Made by a program: the position numbers and the translations under genes | Part shown: piece after piece, positions 40,818-49,565 of the stretch | Layout: each line of letters begins with the position of its first letter | How positions within the stretch are numbered: position 1 is the first letter of the stretch | Source of the DNA: Chthonomonas sp. UBA6659 | GTDB lineage: Bacteria; Armatimonadota; Fimbriimonadia; Fimbriimonadales; Fimbriimonadaceae | Length of the DNA: 60,976 bases | Assembly: GCA_002455425.1 (NCBI GenBank) | Contig: DKKT01000069.1 | Coordinates: forward strand, 1 to 60,976 | Direction of reading: 5' to 3' | Notes under the pieces: generated by a model | Told to the model about the DNA's origin: nothing | Seen by the model: only the letters and a program-made list of their open reading frames with translations | The model's database searches: none

Positions 40818-41822
40818 TCACGAAGAGACTGGGACTCTCGCGCCAACACTTGCCGACTCGATCGAGGCGAAGACCATCGCGAAGCTCTTGATGTTGTCGT
40901 GACACTCGCCCATCGGAGTCGCGCCTGTGTCGAGGGCTTCGAGAAACTCCGAAAGCGAACCGGCGATTCCCTCGATGACCGTCGGCTGCGATACTGCGAC
41001 TTCCTCGAGCTCTCGGAAGAACCCGCTGTCACCAATCACGCGGCGGGTCTCGATTCGCCCTCCACCATCCCACGTGGCGCTCCCCTCTGAGCAGACCGCT
41101 CGCCAACTACCCTCCCACGAGGTGGGAACTCCCTCAGCGCACCAACTCCCTCGGTAGGCAAACCGCACGCCCTCCTCCATCTCGAAGAGAGCGTGCGCGC
41201 TGGCCGCTCCCGCGTACCAGGACCAGCTCGGATTGAACGCCTCGGCATATACGGAATCGGCATCAAGCCCGGAAAGATAGCGGGCCGCGTCGAAGGTGTG
41301 GATGGCCATATCGAGCAGGAGAGGGTGATCCATCGCGTCGCGGAACCCACCGAAATGGGGACCGAGCATGAAGTCGACATGAAGGATGCCGAGCGAGCCG
41401 AGGGAACGGATCGCTTCGCGAAACTGAGCTAGTCCCGTAACGTACCTCCGGCTTTGGCTGACCATGTAGAGCGTTTCGTTGTGGGTCGCGGCGGCAACCA
41501 TCTCACGGGCCGATGCGAGCGAGTCGGCCATCGGTTTCTCGCCGAGAACGGGAATGCGGCGAGATAGCGCAGCAAGGGTGACCGCCCGGTGGGCATCCGG
41601 CGAGGTGACATCGACCACAAAGTCGGGTTGGACGAGATCGAGCCCGGACTCGAGGTCGGACCCGATGTGGATGTTCTGGACCTCAAGTCGTTGCGCCTCC
41701 TGCGACGCCTTGCCCTCGTCGAGGTCGATCCATCCAGCGAGTTCGGTGCCCTCATTCGCGAGGAGATTTCTCGCCCAGGCCACTCCCATCCCGCCTGCCC
41801 CGACGAGAAGTGCTCGCCTCAA
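40818..41822 (-). CDS. Gfo/Idh/MocA oxidoreductase, cytoplasmic
   Basis: 334 residues with the Rossmann start RRALLVGAGGMGVAWARNLL, catalytic motif VLGEKPMAD, and a C-terminal domain with HPLLDMAIHTFDAARYLSG. There is no Tat signal, unlike the relatives at 14548 and 36703. Its ATG overlaps the stop of apbE by four bases (41819-41822), so it is the second gene of an apbE operon. The link to flavin transfer is unclear and may be only genomic. Confidence 0.88.
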   Translation of the reverse strand: MRRALLVGAGGMGVAWARNLLANEGTELAGWIDLDEGKASQEAQRLEVQNIHIGSDLESGLDLVQPDFVVDVTSPDAHRAVTLAALSRRIPVLGEKPMADSLASAREMVAAATHNETLYMVSQSRRYVTGLAQFREAIRSLGSLGILHVDFMLGPHFGGFRDAMDHPLLLDMAIHTFDAARYLSGLDADSVYAEAFNPSWSWYAGAASAHALFEMEEGVRFAYRGSWCAEGVPTSWEGSWRAVCSEGSATWDGGGRIETRRVIGDSGFFRELEEVAVSQPTVIEGIAGSLSEFLEALDTGATPMGECHDNIKSFAMVFASIESASVGARVPVSS

Positions 41823-42733
41823 CGGCTCGCCTCAGTGAAAATGGCTGTGGCTTTGAACCGCTCGAGGAGGGGCCGGCCCTCCGTGGGGCCCAGGATGCAA
41901 AGCGCGGTGGCGAGCGCATCGGTCGTCAGGCCGTCGCGGGCGAGAACGGTCACTTGTCGCCGATTGGTCAGTCCAATTCCCGTTCGGGGGTCGACAATGT
42001 GCGAGTAGCGTTTGCCCCCGACCACCACAAACTGCTCGGCATCGCCCGAGGTCGAGGCGGCTCCGTCCCGAAGCCAAAACGCCTCACCACCCCTGCGCAT
42101 GACTTCGATGCGCCAACCGATCTTGCCTGGAGGAGGGCCTGACGCGGCGATGTCGCCACCCGCTTCGACCATCGCCCGGTCGATGCCTACGCGCCGAAGC
42201 ACGGCGATGGCCTCATCACAGGCGTAGCCCTTCGCGATTCCGCCGAGATCGAGTCGGGTTCCGGGTGCAAGGCGAGCCGTCTTCGTTGCCGGGTCGAGCT
42301 TGACGCGATACCAACCGGTATCGAGTCGAGCTTGCTGGAGTGCGGGTGTGGTGGGGAGAATTTTCGTCTTTCTCGCCTCTCGCCAAAGTCGGATCAGCGG
42401 GCCGCACGTGATGTCGAATGCCCCGTCGCTGAGTTTGGATACCTCCTCGGAGCGCTCGAGCAGGGTGTACAGCTCGTTCGAAACCGGGATGGGTTCGCCC
42501 CCTGCTTGCGCACACAGAAGCGAGAGTTCGCTGTCCTTACGGTAATCCGAACAGATGGCGTCCAGTTCGGCAAAACGCTCGAAGGCCGCGCGCGTCGCTC
42601 TTTGGGCAGTTTCTGCATCGGGAGCGTACAAGGTGACCCGAACCTCGACCCCCATATGAACCTGGCTATACTGAAAGCGCTCGGGCAACGGTCCGAGAAG
42701 CCCCAACACACCGATGATCGCTGCAACACTCAT
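41819..42733 (-). CDS. apbE: FAD:protein FMN transferase ApbE
   Basis: 304 residues. It attaches FMN to a threonine of exported redox proteins such as NqrB/C or RnfG. The flavin-site motifs are present: GTRLDLGGIAKGYACDEA, EAGGDIAASG and YSHIVDPRTGIGL. The N-terminus MSVAAIIGVLGLLG is hydrophobic and may direct export. AAAGG lies upstream. Its first 20 bases overlap the start of the divergent gene at 42714. No Nqr or Rnf gene is in the window, so the target is elsewhere. Confidence 0.92.
   Translation of the reverse strand: MSVAAIIGVLGLLGPLPERFQYSQVHMGVEVRVTLYAPDAETAQRATRAAFERFAELDAICSDYRKDSELSLLCAQAGGEPIPVSNELYTLLERSEEVSKLSDGAFDITCGPLIRLWREARKTKILPTTPALQQARLDTGWYRVKLDPATKTARLAPGTRLDLGGIAKGYACDEAIAVLRRVGIDRAMVEAGGDIAASGPPPGKIGWRIEVMRRGGEAFWLRDGAASTSGDAEQFVVVGGKRYSHIVDPRTGIGLTNRRQVTVLARDGLTTDALATALCILGPTEGRPLLERFKATAIFTEASR
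42667..42672 (+). promoter_or_regulatory. -10-like hexamer for 42714
   Basis: TATACT lies 41 bases before the ATG at 42714 and inside the first codons of apbE on the opposite strand. It is the best promoter candidate for the FGE-fold gene. Confidence 0.3.
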
Positions 42734-43466
42734 CCTTTGCCTTGCCGTTCCTCAACCAAAAGTCGACACCGTCAAGATACCTGGCAGTGTCGTCTCGTTC
42801 AGGATGATCCAAATCCCGGCCGGAACGATCTCGATTCGCGGTAAGGAGGTCGCCGTCATGCCGTTCTGGATCGGAGAGACCGAAGTGACATGGGACGTGT
42901 TCGACATCTATGCGTATCGCATGGACCTGACGCCCGACCAGAACGCTATGGGCGTCGATGCTCAGAGCAGGCCGAGCAAGCCCTATGGCGCCGCGGATCG
43001 GGGCTATGGTCACGCGGGCTATGCCGCCCTTGGTATGACCTTCCACGCGGCCGAGTCCTTCTGCGTTTGGCTTTCAAAGAAGACCGGTCAGAAGTATCGG
43101 CTCCCCACCGAGGCCGAATGGGAATACGCCGCCCGAGCCGGAGCCACCACCGATCCGGAGAAGCTGGACGATTGGGCGTGGTACTGGACCAACGCCGACG
43201 ACAAGGCTCAGCCCGTCGGCAAGAAGCAGGTCAACGGGTGGGGGCTGTTCGACGTGCTCGGCAACGTGATGGAGTGGGTGGTCGGCCTCGACGGTAAGCC
43301 GGTGGCCGCCGGGGGCTCCTTCATGGACAAGAAGAAGGACGTCGGGTTCGCGGTTCGCCAGACCCAAACGCCCAAGTGGCAGGATCGAGACGCTCAGCGC
43401 CCCCGAAGCAAGTGGTGGCTCTCGGACGGGCCGTTTGTCGGTTTCCGGGTCGTCCGGGAGAACTAG
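42714..43466 (+). CDS. FGE-fold (sulfatase-modifying factor-like) protein
   Basis: 250 residues. A short signal (MIAATLILCLAV) and then the formylglycine-generating-enzyme fold: FRMIQIPAGTISIRG, MPFWIGETEVTWDVFDIYAY, YRLPTEAEWEYAARAG, GLFDVLGNVMEWVVGLDG and FVGFRVVREN. The protein has only two cysteines, one in the signal and one in ESFCVWLS. The active-site cysteine pair of true FGE is missing, so it probably does not make formylglycine. The family is also used as a binding domain. It overlaps the convergent gene at 43463 by four bases. Confidence 0.85.
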   Translation: MIAATLILCLAVPQPKVDTVKIPGSVVSFRMIQIPAGTISIRGKEVAVMPFWIGETEVTWDVFDIYAYRMDLTPDQNAMGVDAQSRPSKPYGAADRGYGHAGYAALGMTFHAAESFCVWLSKKTGQKYRLPTEAEWEYAARAGATTDPEKLDDWAWYWTNADDKAQPVGKKQVNGWGLFDVLGNVMEWVVGLDGKPVAAGGSFMDKKKDVGFAVRQTQTPKWQDRDAQRPRSKWWLSDGPFVGFRVVREN

Positions 43467-44275
43467 CCCGACTTTCTTGCCGGGAACGAGATCGGCTTGG
43501 CATCCCGGGGGGGCGTGAAGGAGAAATCCGTCTCGGCATAAGCGTTGACCCGGCGTTGGATCGTAACCTGCCACTCCGTCGTCCGGACCTGGCTGCCGAC
43601 CCTCGTCTGATCCCAATAGCTCACGCCGATCAGCTTGTAGAGCGGTAGCGGATCGTTGGGCAGGGGCGGGGTAAAGGAGTAGATGATCTCGGTTCGAACG
43701 GGATCGCCGACCGTGCAGACGATCTGGGCGTCGCCCACGATCTCGACGTTCGACACGGGGATCCAGGGACTCCAAGTGAACAGGGAGTTGCCGATCCCGC
43801 GGCCGAACGCGTCGAAACCAAGGGTCGCAAGGAAGTTCGCCTGGCCGGTCGTTTGCGACCGCAACAACTGGGTGAGAACGGTGGCGTGGTTGCCCGGGTA
43901 CGGAGGGAGTTCAGTTGCGTACTCGATCGAAGCGTAAGTCTTCTTGAGAATGCGGTGCGCCCAGAATCGCCAGCCGTCTCCGATGAAGGTGTCGGTTGCC
44001 TTACCTCCATCGTAAACGTTCATGATCGCGCGGGCTGGCCGCGCGGGATCGGTCTCGGGTCGATTCCAGTAGTAGTCGGCGGCGAACTCGCGCTCTCTTC
44101 GCCCGAGAGTCTCCTTGCCGAAGAGCTGGAAGCTGACCGCCGGATACTGCCGGAGCTCGGCGAGCCCGGAGTTGACGATTCGCTGGACCATCGTCGGCTC
44201 GGCTCCCCACCCGATCGCTGCAACGGAGACCAGGCCGGCCAGAAAACAGATCCGCATCGCCATCATCCCTTTCAT
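43463..44275 (-). CDS. secreted protein of unknown function
   Basis: 270 residues. The start at 44275 overlaps the stop of the glycosyltransferase gene as ATGA, which argues for coupled translation; ATGs at 44266, 44263 and 44257 are alternatives. A Sec signal (RICFLAGLVSVAAIGWGA) precedes a mature part with a helix (MVQRIVNSGLAELRQYPAVS) and a long beta-rich region (VEIVGDAQIVCTVGDPVRTE, YSFTPPLPNDPLPLYKLIGV, TTEWQVTIQRRVNAYAETD). The layout resembles lipoprotein-carrier-like domains, but I cannot assign a family. Confidence 0.68.
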   Translation of the reverse strand: MKGMMAMRICFLAGLVSVAAIGWGAEPTMVQRIVNSGLAELRQYPAVSFQLFGKETLGRREREFAADYYWNRPETDPARPARAIMNVYDGGKATDTFIGDGWRFWAHRILKKTYASIEYATELPPYPGNHATVLTQLLRSQTTGQANFLATLGFDAFGRGIGNSLFTWSPWIPVSNVEIVGDAQIVCTVGDPVRTEIIYSFTPPLPNDPLPLYKLIGVSYWDQTRVGSQVRTTEWQVTIQRRVNAYAETDFSFTPPRDAKPISFPARKSG

Positions 44276-45414
44276 AGACTGCCCCGAAGGGGTTCGGGTT
44301 CGCACTGAGGGGCGATCAACGGAGCCCGTCCTGGAAAATGCGCTTCGACGGCGTCGTTCACGGCTTTTGTGTACTCGAAACGGAAGACCTGGTTGTCGAA
44401 TCGAGCCGCTTGCCGGCGAAGGGCCTGAGGATCGAACGAGTGGGCTTCCAGGGATCGCACGGCCTCCGCGAGTGCTTCCGGAGTTTGTGAGGTGAACAAG
44501 GCGCCGCAGGTCGGCGGAATCGTCTCCCGGGCACCACCCTCCCCGAATGCAACGACTGGAACCCCCGCCGCCAGCGCCTCGATCGGCACGATCCCGTAAT
44601 CCTCGTATGGCGGAAACAGCACGGCGAAGCACCGGCTCAAGAGCGCCTTGAGGTCGGCGTCGGGAAGACGTCCGTGGAAGACGATGTTCGGATCGTCACC
44701 GGCGAGTTTCCGTAGCTGTGGCTCGAACGGGCCGCTTCCGACGACATGCAGCTTCCTTCCGAGGAGCTTGGCCGCCTCGATCCCAAGATCGAACTTCTTG
44801 TACCGAATCAGGCGGCCCCACATCAGGAGACTGCCATCGTCGAGCTCCCGAACGACGTCGCCATACTTCCGCGTGTCGACGCCGGGGTAGATCACTCCGC
44901 ACGGCCGCTTGTACACGTCGCGAACACGCTGGGCGCTGGTCTCCGAGATCGCATACGCGACATCCGGCCCCCGGGCCGCGATGAGATCGAGCCGTCGCAA
45001 CCGCTTGGCGATCATCTTTCGCAAGGGATCGTTGCCGGCGCGCTTATCGATCTCCGGAAACCAGAGCGACCGGGCGGGCGTGTAGTAATAGCAGAAATGG
45101 AGCGCATCCGGCCGCTTGCGCACGCCATGAGCGAACGAATGGCTGCTCGTGAGGACGACGTCGAACTCGCGGAGGTCCATCGATCGATAGACGTCGGCCA
45201 AGATCGGAGCATAGAGGTAGTGGCGGCTCTTCGAGAACGGCATCTTCGAGACCCAAGTCGCCCGCACGTCGCGACCTCGTAACCAGGGGAACCTCTCGGG
45301 GTTGAACTGGGCCGTGAAGATCGCGGCGTCCGGGACCAGCCGGCAGATCTCGCGCAGGACCTCCTCGGCCCCACCCGGCACGGTGATCCAATCGTGGACG
45401 ATGGCGACCCTCAT
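44272..45414 (-). CDS. glycosyltransferase family 4
   Basis: 380 residues with the GT-B fold. The N-terminal domain begins MRVAIVHDWITVPGGAEEVL, a common start for cell-surface glycan GT4 enzymes. The donor domain has GRLIRYKKFDLGIEAAKLLG, GSGPFEPQLRKLAG and the E-x7-E motif in PPYEDYGIVPIEALAAGVPV. It transfers a sugar from a nucleotide donor during surface polysaccharide synthesis at the membrane. CAGAAT lies seven bases before the ATG. The secreted protein of unknown function follows it in the same operon. Confidence 0.92.
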   Translation of the reverse strand: MRVAIVHDWITVPGGAEEVLREICRLVPDAAIFTAQFNPERFPWLRGRDVRATWVSKMPFSKSRHYLYAPILADVYRSMDLREFDVVLTSSHSFAHGVRKRPDALHFCYYYTPARSLWFPEIDKRAGNDPLRKMIAKRLRRLDLIAARGPDVAYAISETSAQRVRDVYKRPCGVIYPGVDTRKYGDVVRELDDGSLLMWGRLIRYKKFDLGIEAAKLLGRKLHVVGSGPFEPQLRKLAGDDPNIVFHGRLPDADLKALLSRCFAVLFPPYEDYGIVPIEALAAGVPVVAFGEGGARETIPPTCGALFTSQTPEALAEAVRSLEAHSFDPQALRRQAARFDNQVFRFEYTKAVNDAVEAHFPGRAPLIAPQCEPEPLRGSL

Positions 45415-45464
45415 CCCCTTGATTCTGGTGGATTCGCGTCCCGACTGCAACGCGGGCCGGGGTG

Positions 45465-45470
45465 TATAGT
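45465..45470 (+). promoter_or_regulatory. -10-like hexamer, leaderless start
   Basis: TATAGT lies six bases before the ATG at 45477, with no ribosome site of normal spacing. Confidence 0.45.
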
Positions 45471-45476
45471 CAGGAA

Positions 45477-46196
45477 ATGGTCGCAGCCGTTCTTGCCCTC
45501 GGGCTCCAATCCTCGAATCTGACCGGAGCCTACACCGGGATTCCGAATCTTGCCGACGCGAACGGCTTGGTTGTCGCGCTCCAGACCCATGGAGTCACCG
45601 TGCGGCTCGGCCACGGAACGGTTTCGTCTTCGAGCGTGACGGTCGTGCGAAATAGCGGCGGGCAGGCCGGCACGATCGCGATCAGGATTCCGAACCACGT
45701 CCGGCAAGCGGGAACGATGGGTGCTCTTCAAGGCGTCGATCCGACCTCGATCACTTGGGATGGCAAGGTCCTGAATCCGAACCCGGATCAGTGGACGAAC
45801 GAGGTCAACACGAATGCGCTCATCTCCAAAGACGGCGGATACACGATCCGAGTCCCAGTGAAGGGGAAGGGGACGCATTCTCTCAAGATCGCCTGGCAAT
45901 TCGACATTCTGACTTCCGGGATGAGCGGCTCGATCGACAACCTGGTCTACGATGTCAGCGGTGCGAGCAGTTGGCCTGGCGGCATCGGCCAATTCCGATA
46001 TTCGATTCAGTACGTTTACGGTCCGATGCCGGGCGCGAAAGGGAAGACGTCTCCGGTCAGTCCGGTCTTCGCGGTCGAGAAGACGATCCCCGCCTCGGGT
46101 TGGCAAGTAGGGGCGAACGGGGCTTACTTCGGAGCCAACAACTATCGGCCGGCTCAAGGGGTCCTGAGCTTCGCGTTCCATCCAAATGGGTTCTGA
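45477..46196 (+). CDS. secreted beta-rich protein of unknown function
   Basis: 239 residues. The N-terminus MVAAVLALGLQSSNLTG is a short signal-like sequence. The rest is almost all beta strand with many Gly, Ser and Asn residues (VALQTHGVTVRLGHGTVSSS, TIAIRIPNHVRQAG, GGYTIRVPVKGKGTHSLKIA, FRYSIQYVYGPMPGAKGKT). No family is recognised. It lies directly upstream of the SIS-domain gene and overlaps it by 11 bases if that gene starts at 46186. Confidence 0.65.
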   Translation: MVAAVLALGLQSSNLTGAYTGIPNLADANGLVVALQTHGVTVRLGHGTVSSSSVTVVRNSGGQAGTIAIRIPNHVRQAGTMGALQGVDPTSITWDGKVLNPNPDQWTNEVNTNALISKDGGYTIRVPVKGKGTHSLKIAWQFDILTSGMSGSIDNLVYDVSGASSWPGGIGQFRYSIQYVYGPMPGAKGKTSPVSPVFAVEKTIPASGWQVGANGAYFGANNYRPAQGVLSFAFHPNGF

Positions 46197-47145
46197 CATG
46201 GCCGGCGAAGTGATGGCCGCAGAAATCCGCGAACAGGGCCAGTGTCTGCGTGACCGGGCCCCTCGGTACTTGGATGCCCTGCGGACTTCGTTCTCCGGGC
46301 GTCGGTTCGAGATGGCGCTCCTCGTGGCAAGGGGCTCCAGCGACCACGCGGCGCTCTATCTTCGCTACCTTCTCGAAATTCACCTGCAGATCCCGGTCTC
46401 GCTGGCAGCTCCCTCGGTTTTGACTCGGTATGGATCGAAGGTGCGGTACCCCCCGTGCCTCGCGGTCGGCATCTCGCAGAGTGGGGCCGGGCCTGACGTG
46501 AGCGAAGTCCTCGCCGAGCTTCGGCGAGGCGGACACCAGACGCTCGCGATCACCAACACTCCCGGATCGCGGATTTCGGATGCAGCCGAACACACCCTGT
46601 TGCTCGAAGTGGGCACCGAGCATGCCGTCGCCGCGACCAAGACGTATACAGCGTCCCTTCTCGCCTGCTACCAGCTCGTTCGCGCCCTCGGCGCGGACCT
46701 TCCTGATCCCGTGCCGCTGCTTCCGGACCGCGATTGGATCGACCGGTGTGAAGGCGAAGCCCAAGAGGCCCTGATCCGTGTCCTCCGAGCCGGCATCCTG
46801 TTTGCGCTCGGACGCGGATACGGCTTCTGCACGGCCCAGGAAACGGCACTCAAGCTGATGGAGTGCGCTCTCCTGACCTGCAAGAGTTACTCGATCGCAG
46901 ACTTCGAGCATGGGCCGAAGGCGCTCGTGGGGCCGGCCAGCACCGCGATCGTCTACGGCGAGGTCCCGGCGAGCCTCGCCTCGGCCGAAGGGGTTGTCGT
47001 CTCCGCCCCTTTGCGGGCGAATCATCCGGCGGCTCCGATGGCCGAAATCGTTTTCGGTCAATGGCTGGCCCAGAAGGCTGCCCTTGCGCGGGGACTCGAT
47101 CCGGATGCGCCTCCCCATCTGGAGAAGGTCACGCGCACCCTCTGA
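46186..47145 (+). CDS. GlmS-like SIS-domain sugar isomerase/deaminase
   Basis: 319 residues with two SIS domains, equivalent to the C-terminal half of GlmS without the glutaminase. Sugar-phosphate-binding loops are ARGSSDHAALYLRY, VGISQSGAGPDVSEVL and EVGTEHAVAATKTYTASLL in domain 1. LGRGYGFCTAQETALKLMEC and FEHGPKALVGP mark domain 2. Stand-alone proteins of this kind include GlcN-6-P deaminases (NagB-II) and AgaS-type enzymes, so an amino-sugar catabolic role is likely; fructoselysine-type deglycases are an alternative. An ATG at 46198, one base after the upstream stop, is another possible start. It is coupled to mutY by TGATG. Confidence 0.83.
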   Translation: MGSDMAGEVMAAEIREQGQCLRDRAPRYLDALRTSFSGRRFEMALLVARGSSDHAALYLRYLLEIHLQIPVSLAAPSVLTRYGSKVRYPPCLAVGISQSGAGPDVSEVLAELRRGGHQTLAITNTPGSRISDAAEHTLLLEVGTEHAVAATKTYTASLLACYQLVRALGADLPDPVPLLPDRDWIDRCEGEAQEALIRVLRAGILFALGRGYGFCTAQETALKLMECALLTCKSYSIADFEHGPKALVGPASTAIVYGEVPASLASAEGVVVSAPLRANHPAAPMAEIVFGQWLAQKAALARGLDPDAPPHLEKVTRTL

Positions 47146-48170
47146 TGAAGAAGGGGATCTTGGCCGGGCGGGACGGTGGAGCCCTTCTGAAGTGGTACGA
47201 CACCCACGGCCGGGCACTCCCCTGGCGGGAAACGCGCGAACCGTATCCGGTGTGGGTGAGCGAGGCGATGCTCCAGCAGACCCAGGTTGCCACCGTCCTT
47301 CCGTACTACGCGCGCTGGATAAACCGGTTTCCGACGGTCGAGACGCTGGCGCAAGCAGAATTGGAGGAGGCCTTGGCGCTCTGGCAGGGCCTCGGCTACT
47401 ACCGTCGGGGGCGGATGCTCCACGCCGGTGCTCGCGTGATCGTCGAGCGCGGTTGGCCGACATCGTCGGCCGAGTGGCGCCAGATACCCGGCGTCGGACG
47501 CTACACGGCCGCAGCGATCGCGTCGATCTGCCTGGGTGAGCCGATCGCGGTCGTAGACGGCAACGTCGAGCGAGTCCATGCGCGACTATCCGGAAGCGAG
47601 AGTAGCGGCGCCGCACTCCATCGCGAGGCCTGGACGTGGGCGCAGGAGCAGCTCTACGCGAAACGGCCAGGCGACTGGAATCAAGCGATGATGGAACTCG
47701 GCGCGCGCGTCTGCACTCCGAAAAACCCGGGGTGCCGCGAATGCCCGGTCGCTTACCTGTGCATTGCCCGACTGACCCACCGGGAAACCGAACTGCCGGC
47801 CCCCAAGGCGCGCCGCGCGACCGTCGACGAAGTCCATTGGGTCTGGATCCCGTATTTCGCAGGACGCTTTGGGATGCGTCGCATCACGGACAGCCGATGG
47901 TGGGAGGGGTTGTGGGAGTTTCCACGTGCCGTCGCTCCTGCTAACGAGGCGGACCTCAGAGCACTCGTGGGCGGCGGCTGGGTCGAATCGATCGGCAGCC
48001 TCCGGCATACGGTGACGCATCATCGGATCCATGTTCGCGCATCTATCTTGCGCTGCGAAGCGGCAGTTACGGAACTTACGTGGCTCTCGCGCGAGGAACT
48101 GGCGGCGATCGCAATGCCCGCTCCTCAGCGGAAGTTGCTGGAGCGGGCACTTTCAGTTCTTGGAATGTGA
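47145..48170 (+). CDS. mutY: adenine DNA glycosylase MutY
   Basis: 341 residues. It removes adenine paired with 8-oxoguanine. Catalytic Glu40 is in VSEAMLQQTQVATV, the helix-hairpin-helix is IPGVGRYTAAAIAS, and catalytic Asp138 is in AVVDGNVERVHAR. The iron-sulfur loop has four cysteines at 190, 197, 200 and 206 (C-x6-C-x2-C-x5-C). A NUDIX-like C-terminal domain recognises 8-oxoG (WWEGLWEFPRA, LRHTVTHHRIHV). The start overlaps the stop of the SIS gene by one base. Confidence 0.95.
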   Translation: MKKGILAGRDGGALLKWYDTHGRALPWRETREPYPVWVSEAMLQQTQVATVLPYYARWINRFPTVETLAQAELEEALALWQGLGYYRRGRMLHAGARVIVERGWPTSSAEWRQIPGVGRYTAAAIASICLGEPIAVVDGNVERVHARLSGSESSGAALHREAWTWAQEQLYAKRPGDWNQAMMELGARVCTPKNPGCRECPVAYLCIARLTHRETELPAPKARRATVDEVHWVWIPYFAGRFGMRRITDSRWWEGLWEFPRAVAPANEADLRALVGGGWVESIGSLRHTVTHHRIHVRASILRCEAAVTELTWLSREELAAIAMPAPQRKLLERALSVLGM

Positions 48171-48247
48171 TCGTTGCCGTCGCGCGTCTTTTCACTGTCC
48201 GCTTCCTAGACTATAGCGATTCAACACGATCACGGACTTCCTGAGTC

Positions 48248-48961
48248 CTAGCTGAGCGGCTTGTACTCAGCGAGGGCGTCGTGGACGCTCAATTGGGCGG
48301 CGAGCATTTCCGCTTTCTTCTTCGGGATACCGGTCAGCAAAGTCACAGGGAGGTCGTTGAGCATGTCCTTCACCTGGTTTCGATTCAACGCGAGCATGTG
48401 CTGGAGCGTGTTGATGACCTCTTCGGTCTTCGGACCGTGGGCCACCAGCACCAGTTCGTACGGTCGCTCGTCGTCCTGCTGGGTGTAGGCTCGGAAGAAC
48501 TTCTTGCTCTCGGTGCCTTCGGCGGTCGCGATCGGAATCTCGCGGTCGCAGCTTTCGCAGATGAGACCGACGCTCGTCTCGTTGTAGAAGTTGAGGTGAC
48601 CGCAGAAGCCGCACCGGACCTGGCTGACGGGGAGAACCCGCCCCTCGCGTATCGGAATCATGCGGTGACACGAGACGCAGGAGACGTCTTTCTCCGGCAT
48701 CTCGGTCATCGCGTTGATCCCCGAGCAGTACGGACAAGTCACCTTGACCGTCGTCACGTTGCGGACCTGCATGGCGCAGAAGATCCCGTACCCAATGCCG
48801 GCGACGCCCCCGAGGACCAGTACCCAGCCAAGACCGACCAGCATTCCCTGGTAGTAGATCAGCAGAGCTCCGAAAGCGGCGGCCACAAGGCCGCCGAGTC
48901 CGAACGTGAGCGCGCGCTCGGAATGCCCCTCTACGACGTCGGTGCTGCGTTGCACTGGCAT
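48248..48961 (-). CDS. zinc-ribbon membrane protein with L7/L12-like tail
   Basis: 237 residues. Two membrane helices (ALTFGLGGLVAAAFGALLIY, GLGWVLVLGGVAGIGYGIF) come first. Then four CxxC knuckles follow: CPYC, CVSC, CGFC and CESC, forming two zinc ribbons. The last 65 residues (EVINTLQHMLALNRNQVKDM to KAEMLAAQLS) resemble the C-terminal domain of ribosomal protein L7/L12, with its helix-strand-helix order and the block GIPKKKAEMLAAQL. That domain recruits translation factors in L7/L12. The fusion is not one I know. Function unknown. Confidence 0.75.
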   Translation of the reverse strand: MPVQRSTDVVEGHSERALTFGLGGLVAAAFGALLIYYQGMLVGLGWVLVLGGVAGIGYGIFCAMQVRNVTTVKVTCPYCSGINAMTEMPEKDVSCVSCHRMIPIREGRVLPVSQVRCGFCGHLNFYNETSVGLICESCDREIPIATAEGTESKKFFRAYTQQDDERPYELVLVAHGPKTEEVINTLQHMLALNRNQVKDMLNDLPVTLLTGIPKKKAEMLAAQLSVHDALAEYKPLS

Positions 48962-49055
48962 ATGAACCCCCGAAGTGACGGCTGTCGCGTCTATTCTACG
49001 CAGACGAAGTACCTCGATGAAAGGAATCGCGAGCACGAATGTGAAAGATGGCCCC

Positions 49056-49565
49056 ATGAGCACCGAAGAACCTCGCAACCCGTCAGCCCCTGAGACTGAG
49101 CCTTCCGAAGCCGGCACGTTGGCAGGGAAGAAGCCGATCCCTTCGTGGATTTGGTGGCTTGCCCTCGGGGTGGCGATCCTGATGTCGTTTGTCTTTCAGT
49201 CGTGGATGGCCGGTCGACGTCTCGAGGCCACGCGGCGGCAAGAGATCGCACGGGGAGTCCAGGCGACCGCGTCAACCCTGACGTTCCTTGTCCTGGACCG
49301 CAACTCGCAACGGAAGCTGCGCGACGCCGTCGACGGCATCGCCCGTGCCGGCAACTACAACGTGGTGACCATCGCCGACGCGAAAGGCAACGTGCTTGCC
49401 TCGACGGATCGGCGCTTGGCCACCACCAAGGTGCCCGGCTTGAGTAGCGCACCACTGGAGGCTCGGGTCGACACCGCCCCGGGACGTTACGTCGTCACGG
49501 CCGCGATCGCGCTCGGGGGCACGAACTCGATCGGCGCCCTGCGCGTAGAACTGATTCGCCCATGA
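49056..49565 (+). CDS. single-pass membrane protein, sensor-like
   Basis: 169 residues. A Pro/Glu-rich N-terminus of about 35 residues precedes one membrane helix (IPSWIWWLALGVAILMSFVF). The outer part looks like the extracytoplasmic sensor of a truncated histidine kinase: EIARGVQATASTLTFLVLDR, NYNVVTIADAKGNVLASTDR and YVVTAAIALGGTNSIGALRV. There is no signalling domain. Its last four bases overlap the BFD ferredoxin gene as ATGA, so both are made together. A GTG at 49041 is another possible start. Confidence 0.68.
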   Translation: MSTEEPRNPSAPETEPSEAGTLAGKKPIPSWIWWLALGVAILMSFVFQSWMAGRRLEATRRQEIARGVQATASTLTFLVLDRNSQRKLRDAVDGIARAGNYNVVTIADAKGNVLASTDRRLATTKVPGLSSAPLEARVDTAPGRYVVTAAIALGGTNSIGALRVELIRP

